Shown in pieces: positions 34,907 through 43,804 of a DNA stretch of 64,000 nucleotides. How positions within the stretch are numbered: position 1 is the stretch's first letter; the number at the start of each line of letters is the position of its first letter. The translations under genes and the position numbers were made by a program. This DNA comes from Eubacterium sp. (GTDB lineage Bacteria; Bacillota; Clostridia; Lachnospirales; Lachnospiraceae), in the NCBI GenBank assembly GCA_017619835.1, contig JAFZRN010000014.1:1-64000 (forward strand), in the 5' to 3' direction. Below the pieces are notes generated by a model that was given only the letters and a program-made list of their open reading frames with translations, ran no database searches and had not been told where the DNA came from.

Positions 34907-37354
34907 ATGGATCCAAGAAGCAGTAACAGAGATAAGCTGACAACCGGAAATTCTAAAGGGGTACATAGAAGAGGCGAAGGCCTTGGTACAGGTCCTGTAG
35001 GAAGACAGGATGCTTATTCGGGCCGTAAGTCTTCAAGCTCCGCAGGAAGAGCTGCCAAAGTCGGCGGCGGTTCAGGAACGCTTATAATAATCATCATTAT
35101 TATTTTCTTTTTACTTAAAGGTGGTGGCGGATCCGGACTTCTTAATACCGGAAGCCTTCAGAACACAGGTACCACTACTTATACCTCAAATAGTACAAGT
35201 GGTATAGGAACGGGTACGTCAACAACCAACTTCGGTGATGTTACATCACTTTTCGGCGGTTTCTCAGGCGGCGCAACATCTGCAGGGTGGCAGAATGGTC
35301 TCAATAATACCAGCAAGCTGAATACCGAGGTTGTAAGCGGAGCAAGAGAAAAGCGTACCAAGATCCTCGGTAACGGAAAAGATGTCATAACTATCATGGT
35401 TTATATGTGCGGAACCGACCTTGAGTCACGTTCAGGCATGGCTTCAAATGATATACGCGAGATGGCTGCTGCAAATATTCCCGATAACATCAATATCATC
35501 ATCTATACAGGCGGATGTAATGCATGGAAAACTCAGGGAATCTCTAACAGCACTAATCAGATATACAGAGTAAGATCCGGTAAGATAGAACAGCTCGTAG
35601 CGGATGATGGTGACAGGGTCATGACCGATCCCGAGACACTTACGAGATTTATCAAGTATTGTGCCGAGAATTATCCTGCTAACAGACAGAATCTTATATT
35701 CTGGGATCACGGCGGCGGATCGATAACCGGTTATGGTTACGATGAGAAGCATAAGAATGCCGGATCCATGGATCTTGCAGAGATCAATTCAGCATTAAAG
35801 AACAGTGGTCAGACATTTGACTTTATTGGCTTTGATGCATGTCTTATGGCTACACTTGAGACAGCTGTTGTATGTAATAACTATGCTGATTACCTTATAG
35901 CTTCAGAAGAGACCGAGCCCGGTGTAGGCTGGTATTATACAAAGTGGCTTAATGCACTAGCTGATGATACAGGAATGCCTACTATCGAGATCGGCAAGAA
36001 TATAGTTGATGGCTTTGTTGAGGAATGTAACAGAGTCTGCGGCGGACAGAAGACTACACTTTCTGTTACCGACCTTGCAGAATTTTCCGAGACAGTTCCA
36101 AGCAAGCTTTCATCCTTCTCAAAGGCTACAAAGGGTCTTATCAAGGGTAAGGAATATAAGAAGGTAGCAGATGCAAGAGCAGGCTCAAGAGAGTTTGCTA
36201 CATCTTCAAGGATAGATCAGATAGACCTTGTTAATTTTGCTAACAGCATCGGATCAGATGAAGCAAAAGAGCTTTCTGATGCAGTTCTTTCGGCTGTAAA
36301 ATATAACAGGACCAGCTCATCAATGACTAATGCTTACGGTATATCGGTTTATTTCCCTCTGAAGAAGGCTTCAAAGGTTGATACCGTTACTTCCATCAAT
36401 GAGAGCATAGGTGTTGATTCAGATTATAGTGACTGCATGAAGGCATTTGCAGGACTTGAAACAACTGGTCAGATCTCGGCAGGTGGTGAGGCTTCACCAT
36501 TTGGTTCACTTCTCGGAACAGGAAGCACCACAACCACAACTTCCGGAAATGATGCCATAGGAGTTCTCCTTAATGCATTCCTTTCAGGCGGAAGAAGCAT
36601 TGAAGGTATCGACAGAGATGCGACACAGTTCATGGATGATGCCGATAATTACGATGTAGATTCTGCAGTAAGCTATGTAGCTGCTAATCAGTTTGATCCT
36701 ACAGCACTTAAGTGGGATACTGACGGAAGCGGAAGTCATACACTTAATCTTCCTAAAGAACAGTGGGAGCTTATCCAGAGTCTTCAGGTCAACATGTTTG
36801 TTGATGACGGATCAGGATATGTAGATCTCGGACTTGATAACCTGTATTACTTTACAGAGGACGGAAAGCTTATAGGAGATACAGATAATACCTGGTTCTC
36901 CATAGATGGACAGCCTGTTGCATTCTATTATGAGGATACAACAGATACAGAAGACGGAAAGACGGTCGTTCAGGCACGTGTTCCTGCTTATGTTGATGGG
37001 GCAAGATGTAATCTTATAATCATCTTCGATGATGCTCATCCTTATGGATATATCGCTGGTGCAAGATATGATTATACAGATGATATGTCTGATATCGGAA
37101 TAACTGATACAGCTGATATGACAACAGCTAAGGGCGTTACGGAGATTGAAAAGGGTGCTAAGATAGATTTCCTTTGTGATTACTATGATTATGACGGTAA
37201 CTATCTTGACAGCTACATGCTCGGTGAGCAGTGGACATATGATCCGGATGCGGTTCTCAGCTATGAAGATGTTGGTTCCAACACCAAGATTACATATCTC
37301 TTAACAGATATCTATAATGCAGAGTACTGGACACCTGCAATCGATCAGAAGTAA
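34907..37354 (+). CDS. membrane-anchored clostripain-family (C11) cysteine peptidase
   Basis: This protein has 815 residues. A basic, Ser/Gly-rich cytosolic start (1-55) leads to one hydrophobic helix (57-72, mostly Ile) and a Gly/Thr/Ser-rich spacer. A C11 catalytic domain begins near residue 155 (VITIMVYMCGTDLESRSG). The catalytic dyad is visible as H268 in FWDHGGG and C312 in GFDACLM. A C-terminal beta-rich region (about 590-815) is unassigned. The topology puts the protease outside the cell. Clostripain-type enzymes cut after Arg; that specificity is inferred. GGAGAAAAGT precedes the ATG. Confidence 0.88.
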   Translation: MDPRSSNRDKLTTGNSKGVHRRGEGLGTGPVGRQDAYSGRKSSSSAGRAAKVGGGSGTLIIIIIIIFFLLKGGGGSGLLNTGSLQNTGTTTYTSNSTSGIGTGTSTTNFGDVTSLFGGFSGGATSAGWQNGLNNTSKLNTEVVSGAREKRTKILGNGKDVITIMVYMCGTDLESRSGMASNDIREMAAANIPDNINIIIYTGGCNAWKTQGISNSTNQIYRVRSGKIEQLVADDGDRVMTDPETLTRFIKYCAENYPANRQNLIFWDHGGGSITGYGYDEKHKNAGSMDLAEINSALKNSGQTFDFIGFDACLMATLETAVVCNNYADYLIASEETEPGVGWYYTKWLNALADDTGMPTIEIGKNIVDGFVEECNRVCGGQKTTLSVTDLAEFSETVPSKLSSFSKATKGLIKGKEYKKVADARAGSREFATSSRIDQIDLVNFANSIGSDEAKELSDAVLSAVKYNRTSSSMTNAYGISVYFPLKKASKVDTVTSINESIGVDSDYSDCMKAFAGLETTGQISAGGEASPFGSLLGTGSTTTTTSGNDAIGVLLNAFLSGGRSIEGIDRDATQFMDDADNYDVDSAVSYVAANQFDPTALKWDTDGSGSHTLNLPKEQWELIQSLQVNMFVDDGSGYVDLGLDNLYYFTEDGKLIGDTDNTWFSIDGQPVAFYYEDTTDTEDGKTVVQARVPAYVDGARCNLIIIFDDAHPYGYIAGARYDYTDDMSDIGITDTADMTTAKGVTEIEKGAKIDFLCDYYDYDGNYLDSYMLGEQWTYDPDAVLSYEDVGSNTKITYLLTDIYNAEYWTPAIDQK

Positions 37355-37360
37355 AATTAA

Positions 37361-37395
37361 AAAAGCAGTTCGGGAAATCCCGAACTGCTTTTTGT
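37361..37395. terminator. bidirectional terminator
   Basis: AAAAGCAGTTCGGG (37361-37374) pairs perfectly with CCCGAACTGCTTTT (37379-37392) around AAAT. It is flanked by A- and T-runs, so it can serve both the protease gene and the convergent sulfhydrylase gene. Confidence 0.92.
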
Positions 37396-37400
37396 TATGC

Positions 37401-38666
37401 TTAAAGTGCTGCAAATCCTAACTTGATATCATCGATTATCTCATCGACATTTTCAAGACCAACAGAGAAACGTATCATGCCGCCTTCGATACCGGCTGCA
37501 ACCAGCTGTTCATCTGTAAGCTGTCTATGTGTCTCACTTGCGGGATGAAGCACGCAGGTACGGATATCAGCTACATGAACTTCGTTGGAAGCAAGCTTAA
37601 GAGAATCCATGAATTTCATTGCCTTCTCACGGCCGCCTTTTATTACGAAGGAGATAACACCACAGCTCTTTCCACCGAGATATTTCTGGCAGAGCTCATA
37701 ATTCTTATCACCTTCAAGTGCAGGGAATGTGATTGATTCGATATATTCGCTATCCTTAAGGAACTGAGCAACCTTCATGGCATTTTCGAAATACTGCTTC
37801 ATACGGATAGGAAGTGTTTCGATTCCAAGGTTAAGAAGGAAAGCAGAGTGAGCTGCGGGATAGCATCCGAAGTCTCTCATTAGCTGCATACGTGCTTTAA
37901 GAATATATGCCATCTTTCCATAGGTCTTTACATAGGATATTCCATGATAGCTTTCATCCGGTTCAACAAGCTCGGGGAAGTTTCCGTTTGTCCAGTCGAA
38001 TTTACCGCTGTCAACAATGATTCCGCCACCCTGAACTGCATGACCGTCCATATACTTTGTTGTTGAATGAACAACGATATCTGCACCAAAATCAAATGGC
38101 TTGCAAAGAATAGGTGTTGCAAATGTATTGTCAACGATAAGAGGTACACCGTGAGCATGAGCTATATTTGCAAATCTCTCTATATCGAATACAGTAAGAG
38201 CAGGATTTGCGATAGTCTCACCGAATACAGCCTTTGTGTTCGGCTTGAATGCTGCATTTATCTTTTCGTCAGAATCATTCTGACTAACAAAGATGCATTC
38301 TATTCCAAGCTTCTTAAGAGTATACGCAAAAAGGTTTATTGTACCGCCATATATCTCTGAAACAGATACAAAGCTGTCACCTGCTTTACAGATATTAAGC
38401 AGTGAGAGAAGAGAAGCTGCCTGACCTGATGAAGTAGCCATAGCTCCTACACCGCCTTCAAGCTGATTGATCTTTTCTTCTACAGCCATAACTGTGGGAT
38501 TAGCAAATCTTGAATAGATGAGAGCCTTTGTAGGATCATCAAATACATCAGCTATGTCCTGAGTCTTATCAAATCTGTAGGTTGTGCTCTGTACAATGGG
38601 AATTGCACTTGGCTCTGAGTTACCCGGTGTATATCCGGCGTGCAAACATTTGGTTTCGTCTTTCAT
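37401..38666 (-). CDS. O-acetylhomoserine sulfhydrylase-type PLP enzyme
   Basis: This 421-residue Cys/Met-metabolism PLP enzyme most resembles O-acetylhomoserine aminocarboxypropyltransferase (MetY), which makes homocysteine from sulfide. CLHAGYTPGNSEPSAIPIVQSTTY at the N-terminus is typical. The PLP lysine is K204 in VVHSTTKYMDG, and VDNTFATP precedes it. The C-terminus has the HPASETHRQL and IRFSVGLENVDEI patches. The start is minus-strand ATG at 38666 with GGAGG eight bases upstream; longer in-frame starts lack a site. Cystathionine gamma-synthase is the main alternative. Its upstream region holds a cluster of TATAG half-sites. Confidence 0.88.
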   Translation of the reverse strand: MKDETKCLHAGYTPGNSEPSAIPIVQSTTYRFDKTQDIADVFDDPTKALIYSRFANPTVMAVEEKINQLEGGVGAMATSSGQAASLLSLLNICKAGDSFVSVSEIYGGTINLFAYTLKKLGIECIFVSQNDSDEKINAAFKPNTKAVFGETIANPALTVFDIERFANIAHAHGVPLIVDNTFATPILCKPFDFGADIVVHSTTKYMDGHAVQGGGIIVDSGKFDWTNGNFPELVEPDESYHGISYVKTYGKMAYILKARMQLMRDFGCYPAAHSAFLLNLGIETLPIRMKQYFENAMKVAQFLKDSEYIESITFPALEGDKNYELCQKYLGGKSCGVISFVIKGGREKAMKFMDSLKLASNEVHVADIRTCVLHPASETHRQLTDEQLVAAGIEGGMIRFSVGLENVDEIIDDIKLGFAAL

Positions 38667-38720
38667 TAATATAACCTCCATTAATATAATTATTTTCAAA
38701 ACTTATAATATGATAACACA

Positions 38721-38801
38721 CTATAGCTTTTTTCTATATTAGATAAATAATATAGCCTGTTATAGAATTTGACTATAACAAAATCTATCAATGATGCTAT
38801 A
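38721..38801. promoter_or_regulatory. cluster of CTATA/TATAG half-sites
   Basis: Six CTATA or TATAG pentamers start at 38721, 38734, 38751, 38761, 38773 and 38797, upstream of the sulfhydrylase gene on the minus strand. Their mixed orientation and 10-24 base spacing resemble an operator for a LysR-type or similar regulator. The region is AT-rich, so chance is possible. Confidence 0.35.
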
Positions 38802-38829
38802 TTGATGCAAATTTGATGTTTGTTCTTTC

Positions 38830-38894
38830 GAGAAAATGTGTTATATTTTTTTATGTTGAGAAAATGTGACAAAAAGATCTGAACTGTTTGTCAC
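38830..38894 (+). promoter_or_regulatory. direct and inverted repeats before the response-regulator gene
   Basis: GAGAAAATGTG occurs at 38830-38840 and again at 38858-38868. GTGACAAA (38866-38873) is mirrored by TTTGTCAC (38887-38894) with 13 bases between. These lie 30-95 bases before the regulator start and could be its own binding sites. Confidence 0.45.
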
Positions 38895-38923
38895 CTGATT
38901 ATATAAATGTAGGGAGAATGAAG

Positions 38924-39577
38924 ATGATAGATATCTTAATTGTTGAAGATGAGAAACCCATTTCCAATCTTATAAGACTCAGTCTTAAGAATGTAGGTTA
39001 TAATACCGATTGTGCTTATGACGGAGACGAGGCGCTTGATAAGATAGATGAGAAGAATTATGATCTTATCCTTCTTGATATAATGCTTCCTAATGTAGAC
39101 GGTTTTGAGATCATGGAATATATCAGGCCGCTTGGTATTCCTGTTATCTTTCTTACAGCGAAGGATGCTCTTGATGACAGAGTTAAAGGTCTTAAGATGG
39201 GAGCCGAGGATTATATCATAAAGCCTTTCGAGGTGGCTGAGCTTATCGCAAGGGTTGAGGTGGTTCTCAGAAGGTATAATAAGACCGAGGATACATTTGA
39301 CTTAAATGGTCTTCATGTAAATGCCGTTTCGATGGTCGCTACAAGAGACGGAAAAGAGATCAATCTTACTCCAAAGGAATTCGAGCTTCTTCTGTTATTC
39401 CTAAGGACTCCGAATACAGCGCTTTACAGAGATACTATATATGAAAAGGTATGGGGCGGTGAGCTGGAGTTCGGAAGCAAGACTGTAGATCTTCATGTTC
39501 AGAGACTTCGTAAGAAGGCCGGTCTTACCAAGGAACTTAAATCCGTAAGTAAGGTCGGATACAGACTGGATGTATAA
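38924..39577 (+). CDS. OmpR-family response regulator
   Basis: This 217-residue regulator opens a four-gene operon. The receiver has acidic residues at 8-10 and the phospho-acceptor D52 in LILLDIMLPNVDG, then YIIKPFEVAEL with the conserved Lys. The winged-helix domain (about 122-216) has LTPKEFELLLLFLRTPN and KTVDLHVQRLRKKAG. ATG 38924 is chosen because AGGGAG (38911-38916) is seven bases upstream; an in-frame TTG at 38888 falls inside an inverted repeat. A histidine kinase, a membrane-anchored protein and a C39-like protein follow closely. Confidence 0.92.
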   Translation: MIDILIVEDEKPISNLIRLSLKNVGYNTDCAYDGDEALDKIDEKNYDLILLDIMLPNVDGFEIMEYIRPLGIPVIFLTAKDALDDRVKGLKMGAEDYIIKPFEVAELIARVEVVLRRYNKTEDTFDLNGLHVNAVSMVATRDGKEINLTPKEFELLLLFLRTPNTALYRDTIYEKVWGGELEFGSKTVDLHVQRLRKKAGLTKELKSVSKVGYRLDV

Positions 39578-39598
39578 TGCTGAAAGGTAGATAAAATA

Positions 39599-41011
39599 TT
39601 GAGCTTAAAGATGCGTATATCTATTATAATGACCGTGCTTGTCGCCATGGTATTCAGTGTCGGCTCCACGATCATTATACATAGATCCTACATGGCTTCT
39701 CTTGACAGAGAGGAGCAGGAAGCTGTTGATAATCTCCAGATGGTCAATTCCATTTTCAGACTGAATTATGAAAACAGCGGTAAACTCAGTGAGGATGAGA
39801 TATTAAAGATTCTCAGAAGGATAGGGACATACAGGACATCTGCGGATGTCTTTTTGTTGTATAAGGATGAGGATCTGATATACGGTAATCTTCAGAATAA
39901 AGAAGTTAATCTAAATGTTAATACTCTACTTGATACAATGGGGGATGATGAAGGTATCACGGTGAATTATAAGTCTGATAAAACCGGACTAAAATATATC
40001 ATCAGTGCTTCCGGAATCAATATAGGCGAGGACAGATATATAATCTGCATCTGCCGTGATATCGGAAATGTCATCGATCTCAGAAATCGTCTTCATAGTC
40101 TTTTTATAAAAGCATTCCTTGTCATAATGTTTCTTACAGTACTGACGTCATGGATCATTTCCAGTATTATAGTTAAACCGCTCAATAAGCTTAAAAAAGC
40201 CACAAGAGAGATCGCAGACGGAAATCTTTCATATCGTACAGATATTAAGTCAAATGATGAGATAGGCGAGCTTTCCAGAAACTTTGATAAGATGGCGGCA
40301 GAGCTTGATAATAACGTAACGCTTTTAAGGGAGGCTGCTGAAGAAAAAGACAGGTTCATGGGTGCGTTTACGCATGAGCTTAAGACACCTATGACTTCTA
40401 TAATAGGTTATGCAGAGCTTCTCAGAACCCAGGAACTTGATCAGGAAGACAGAGAGGATGCATTAAACTATATATATTCCGAATCAAAGAGACTTGAAAG
40501 TATGTCACTTAAGCTTCTTCAGCTTTTTGTTGCTGATAAGGATAAGCTTGACCTTAAAAAGGTAAGTCCAAAGGATATGGTTGAGGATATCGTTGTTCAC
40601 CTGACACCGACTCTTAATGAGCAGAACATTAAGATCATCTGCAGGACCGAGGAAGGAATAGCTTTTCTTGAACCGGATCTTGTAAGAACTCTTATAATCA
40701 ATCTTATTGATAATGCAAGAAAGGCAATGGACAAGAAGGGGCGTATCCGTGTCGACCAGAAGATGGCTGAAGATGGAGTTATATTCATTATCACCGATAA
40801 TGGTAAAGGTATGCCCAAAGAAGCTCTTGAACATGTAACCGAAGCCTTTTACAGAGTTGATAAATCCCGTTCCAGAGCTCAGGGTGGTGCAGGACTCGGA
40901 CTTTCACTTGTTAAAAAGATCGTTGAATTACATAATGGTGAGATCAGCTTTTCAAGTGAACAGGGTATAGGTACAGTTGTTACTGTAAAGCTTAAAGGAG
41001 GTGTAGCATGA
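39599..41011 (+). CDS. sensor histidine kinase
   Basis: This 470-residue kinase has two transmembrane helices (about 8-28 and 165-190) around an extracytoplasmic domain of about 135 residues, then a HAMP domain. The phospho-histidine is H259 in GAFTHELKTPMTSI. The ATPase domain has NLIDNARKAM, DNGKGMP and GAGLGLSLVKK. I take the TTG at 39599 as the start, with GAAAGG upstream; ATG 39611 is an alternative four residues in. Its stop overlaps the next gene by four bases (ATGA), so kinase and downstream membrane protein are coupled. Confidence 0.92.
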   Translation: MSLKMRISIIMTVLVAMVFSVGSTIIIHRSYMASLDREEQEAVDNLQMVNSIFRLNYENSGKLSEDEILKILRRIGTYRTSADVFLLYKDEDLIYGNLQNKEVNLNVNTLLDTMGDDEGITVNYKSDKTGLKYIISASGINIGEDRYIICICRDIGNVIDLRNRLHSLFIKAFLVIMFLTVLTSWIISSIIVKPLNKLKKATREIADGNLSYRTDIKSNDEIGELSRNFDKMAAELDNNVTLLREAAEEKDRFMGAFTHELKTPMTSIIGYAELLRTQELDQEDREDALNYIYSESKRLESMSLKLLQLFVADKDKLDLKKVSPKDMVEDIVVHLTPTLNEQNIKIICRTEEGIAFLEPDLVRTLIINLIDNARKAMDKKGRIRVDQKMAEDGVIFIITDNGKGMPKEALEHVTEAFYRVDKSRSRAQGGAGLGLSLVKKIVELHNGEISFSSEQGIGTVVTVKLKGGVA

Positions 41012-41865
41012 AAAGAGTGTTAACTTCCATATTATTTATCCTGCTTGCAATCGGTGCCATTGTATTTGCCTTCTTTATTCCGTATTTTGTATTCAAATAT
41101 GAAGATAGAAGAACGAGCAATTATGATATACACTATGCAGCAGAAAAACTGAATCTTGAGAATTATGAGATAAGTCTTTATGAAAAGCTGGAAGACCTTC
41201 CTATATATCTTAATGAATCATCATATATTTATATATTTGACAACGATAACAAAAGTAATATATCATCTAATCTCAGTATGAAGGAAGCAAAAGAAAAAGT
41301 AGTGGATGATATGTGCGATGTTTTCCTTGGTGAGAGACTTACCCGAAAGCTGAGCAGCTTTAACGATGGTATCTTAAGGGTCGGCGGCTTAAAGAAATAT
41401 TTGAAGAATTCGCAGGATTTAAGTATTTATCCTTCATATATCATAAGAACTGATAAGAATGATATGTATCTAGTCTGGGTTATCGATTGTTATATTGAAG
41501 AATTAGGTAATTTTTCTGCTATCCTTGATGATGAAACAGGAAAGATACTTTCTATTCAGACATTCTATTATGATATGAACCTTGTTGAACAATTTAACTA
41601 TTATTTCAGTGAAGATTCTTTTAAGAAGAGACTTGAAAGCTATTATAATCTGACTCTTAAAAAAGATAGTTCAAAAGAAAGGAACGGTTATATCATAACT
41701 GATATGTCATTTAATAATCCTTCAGCCTCCGAAACCGGAGATGAGTTAACTCTTCAGATGCTTTTCGAAGGTGACAAAGAATATACATACTCATTTCTGT
41801 TTAATTATATTGATGCTGATGATTATATTTATGTGCCGGAAGAAAACCCTGATGAACAATACTAA
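41008..41865 (+). CDS. membrane-anchored extracytoplasmic protein, PepSY-like end
   Basis: This 285-residue protein has one N-terminal hydrophobic helix (about 5-27) and the rest outside the cell. Near residue 170, FSAILDDETGKILSIQTFYYD resembles the strand-turn of PepSY-type domains; otherwise I do not recognise it. GGAGG lies just before the ATG inside the kinase gene, and the two overlap by four bases. Placement between a sensor kinase and a C39-like secreted protein suggests a modulator of either, which is inference only. Confidence 0.75.
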   Translation: MKRVLTSILFILLAIGAIVFAFFIPYFVFKYEDRRTSNYDIHYAAEKLNLENYEISLYEKLEDLPIYLNESSYIYIFDNDNKSNISSNLSMKEAKEKVVDDMCDVFLGERLTRKLSSFNDGILRVGGLKKYLKNSQDLSIYPSYIIRTDKNDMYLVWVIDCYIEELGNFSAILDDETGKILSIQTFYYDMNLVEQFNYYFSEDSFKKRLESYYNLTLKKDSSKERNGYIITDMSFNNPSASETGDELTLQMLFEGDKEYTYSFLFNYIDADDYIYVPEENPDEQY

Positions 41866-41877
41866 AAGAGAAATGTG

Positions 41878-42870
41878 ATGGAACAAAAAAGAAACCTCAA
41901 GAAGAATACTAAACGAAATATTGAGCGTAAAAGAAAACAGCTGAAGCTGAAGAAAATGTATTTCTACAGAATGATACTCCTTATGGCCTCGGTATTTACC
42001 GTGATGATAATAGGAGTCGTGGCATCATTTTCAAAAGAAAAGGAAATGGCACTTGAGGCTGCGATGGCATCTGAAACAAATGCAGTAAAGATGGATTATG
42101 AAGAAGCCGTAAGAGGAATGACTCTCTATGACAGGGATGAGCATAATATCTCTAAGGAAAGAGCCGATGAGCTTCTTAAGGATTATGCTTCTCAATTCGG
42201 TATAAGTGAAAGTGCTTATACAAAGGAAGTAAGAGAGCTTCTGATGAATCATTATGAAGCAAGAGATTTTGTATTTAATTATCCTGTTAACTTTGGAAAG
42301 GCTACTGCTTCGGATGCAGATGCTGATAGTTATTATGATATAGATTACAGATCCGGAGTTCCGCATCTTTATCAATGGGATACAAGATGGGGCTTTATGA
42401 AGTATGGTTCGGATGCACTTGGTATTACCGGTTGTGGACCGACATCTTTATCCATGGTTGCAATATATCTTCTTAAAGATACAAAATATACGCCTGATTA
42501 TATAGCTCAGTTTTCCGTTGATGAAGGCTTTGCAATAGAAGGTAACGGAACCAGCTGGGCGCTTATGTCAGAGGGCGCTCAGAAGCTTGGGCTTCTTTCG
42601 GTTGATGTTGCACTTGATGAAAATAGGATGGCAGAACAGCTTCTTGCCGGAAGACCTCTTATATGTATTCTGGGGCCGGGACGTTTTACAGATAACGGAC
42701 ACTTTATAGTTATAACCGGATATGAAGATTACGAGATGGTAGATGGCATTTATACTAATGGAAAGTTCGTAATAAATGACCCGAACTGTGTGAAAAACTC
42801 TGAAAGAAAGTGGTCTCTCAGTGAATTTCAAAATGACATCGGTGCAGTGTGGGCATACACGCTTCCCTAA
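41878..42870 (+). CDS. secreted C39-like (papain-fold) peptidase
   Basis: This 330-residue protein has a very basic start, one hydrophobic helix at about 27-48, and a C-terminal C39_2-type domain from about residue 160. The probable catalytic Cys is C186 in GITGCGPTSLSMVA and the His is H275 in NGHFIVITGYED, followed by the INDPN segment. This type of domain occurs in surface and bacteriocin-processing peptidases. ATG 41878 gives better spacing to AAGAGA than the adjacent GTG 41875. It is the last gene of the regulator-kinase operon. Confidence 0.82.
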   Translation: MEQKRNLKKNTKRNIERKRKQLKLKKMYFYRMILLMASVFTVMIIGVVASFSKEKEMALEAAMASETNAVKMDYEEAVRGMTLYDRDEHNISKERADELLKDYASQFGISESAYTKEVRELLMNHYEARDFVFNYPVNFGKATASDADADSYYDIDYRSGVPHLYQWDTRWGFMKYGSDALGITGCGPTSLSMVAIYLLKDTKYTPDYIAQFSVDEGFAIEGNGTSWALMSEGAQKLGLLSVDVALDENRMAEQLLAGRPLICILGPGRFTDNGHFIVITGYEDYEMVDGIYTNGKFVINDPNCVKNSERKWSLSEFQNDIGAVWAYTLP

Positions 42871-42969
42871 AAATCTAAATAAATACAATATTTTTGATGT
42901 GTAAATTATCCAAAAGAATATTTGATTAACATAATTCGTTGTTGAATATGGAGAAATTTACTAAAAGTA

Positions 42970-42998
42970 TTGAAAAAAATGCACAAAACCATTAAAAT
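42970..42998 (+). promoter_or_regulatory. promoter of the Lys/Ala/Pro-rich protein gene
   Basis: TTGAAA (42970-42975) and TAAAAT (42993-42998) with 17-base spacing. The rest of the gap 42871-43084 is AT-rich with no other feature seen. Confidence 0.6.
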
Positions 42999-43084
42999 AC
43001 ACAAACGAAACAAGGCGTACATTATATTTTTTACATCTTAGTGTAGTTATTCATATTTTTTCTAACTAAATGGAGGAAAGAAAG

Positions 43085-43726
43085 ATGACAGTAAAGAAAG
43101 CAAGCGTTAAGGATCTCGCTGAGAAGGCAGCTGCAGCTAAGTCAGATGCTAAGGCAGCAGAGAAGAAAGCAGAAGTTAAAGTAGAGAAGAAGGAAGCTCC
43201 TAAGGCAGCAGCACCTGCAAAGAAGGCAGAGGCTCCTAAGGCAGCAGCACCTGCAAAGAAGGCTGAAGCTCCTAAGAAGGAAGCAGCTAAGAAGGCACCT
43301 GCAAAGAAAGCACCTGCTAAGAAAGCTGCACCTGCAAAGAAGGCAGAGGCTCCTAAGAAGGAAGCTCCTAAGAAGGAAGCTCCTAAGAAGGCAGCAGCAC
43401 CTGCTAAGAAGGCACCTGCAAAGAAAGCAGCTCCTGCAAAGAAAGCAGCAGCACCTGCAAAGAAGGCTGAAGCTCCTAAGAAGGCAGCTCCCGCTAAGAA
43501 GGCACCTGCAAAGAAAGCACCTGCAAAGAAAGCAGCTCCTGCAAAGGCTGCAACAAAGGTATTCGTTGAGTATGCAGGCGGACAGGTTGTAACTGATGAT
43601 ATCGTTGCTAAGGCTAAGGAAGTTAGCGGCAAGAAGACTGTTAAGGAACTTAATGTTTATTATCAGCCTGAAAATGGTATCGTTTACTTCACAGCTGATG
43701 GAGTAGAGGGTTCTTTCAACCTTTAA
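43085..43726 (+). CDS. Lys/Ala/Pro-rich histone H1-like protein with conserved C-terminal domain
   Basis: This protein has 213 residues. Residues 1-155 are almost only Lys, Ala, Pro and some Glu, made of APAKKA and EAPKK units, like the tails of H1-type DNA-binding proteins. The last 58 residues form a distinct small domain (KVFVEYAGGQVVTDDIVAKAKE; TVKELNVYYQPENGIVYFTADG). I believe this matches a family seen in Lachnospiraceae (DUF6465), from memory only. GGAGGA sits seven bases before ATG 43085. It has its own promoter and terminator. Nucleoid binding by the basic tail is inferred from composition. Confidence 0.82.
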   Translation: MTVKKASVKDLAEKAAAAKSDAKAAEKKAEVKVEKKEAPKAAAPAKKAEAPKAAAPAKKAEAPKKEAAKKAPAKKAPAKKAAPAKKAEAPKKEAPKKEAPKKAAAPAKKAPAKKAAPAKKAAAPAKKAEAPKKAAPAKKAPAKKAPAKKAAPAKAATKVFVEYAGGQVVTDDIVAKAKEVSGKKTVKELNVYYQPENGIVYFTADGVEGSFNL

Positions 43727-43746
43727 TATCAAAGCTTAACTAATCA

Positions 43747-43779
43747 AAAAGCTTTCCCTTGATCGGGAAAGCTTTTTTT
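43747..43779. terminator. bidirectional terminator
   Basis: AAAAGCTTTCCC (43747-43758) pairs with GGGAAAGCTTTT (43765-43776) around TTGATC, with T-runs on both strands. It separates the histone-like gene from the convergent clpX. Confidence 0.92.
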
Positions 43780-43804
43780 ATGTTTTATGATGTTATATAA
43801 GTTA

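Noticed and set aside
43066..43632. Long Ala/Phe-rich minus-strand frame
   Set aside because: It is a shadow of the Lys/Ala/Pro repeats on the plus strand; no ribosome binding site or natural composition.
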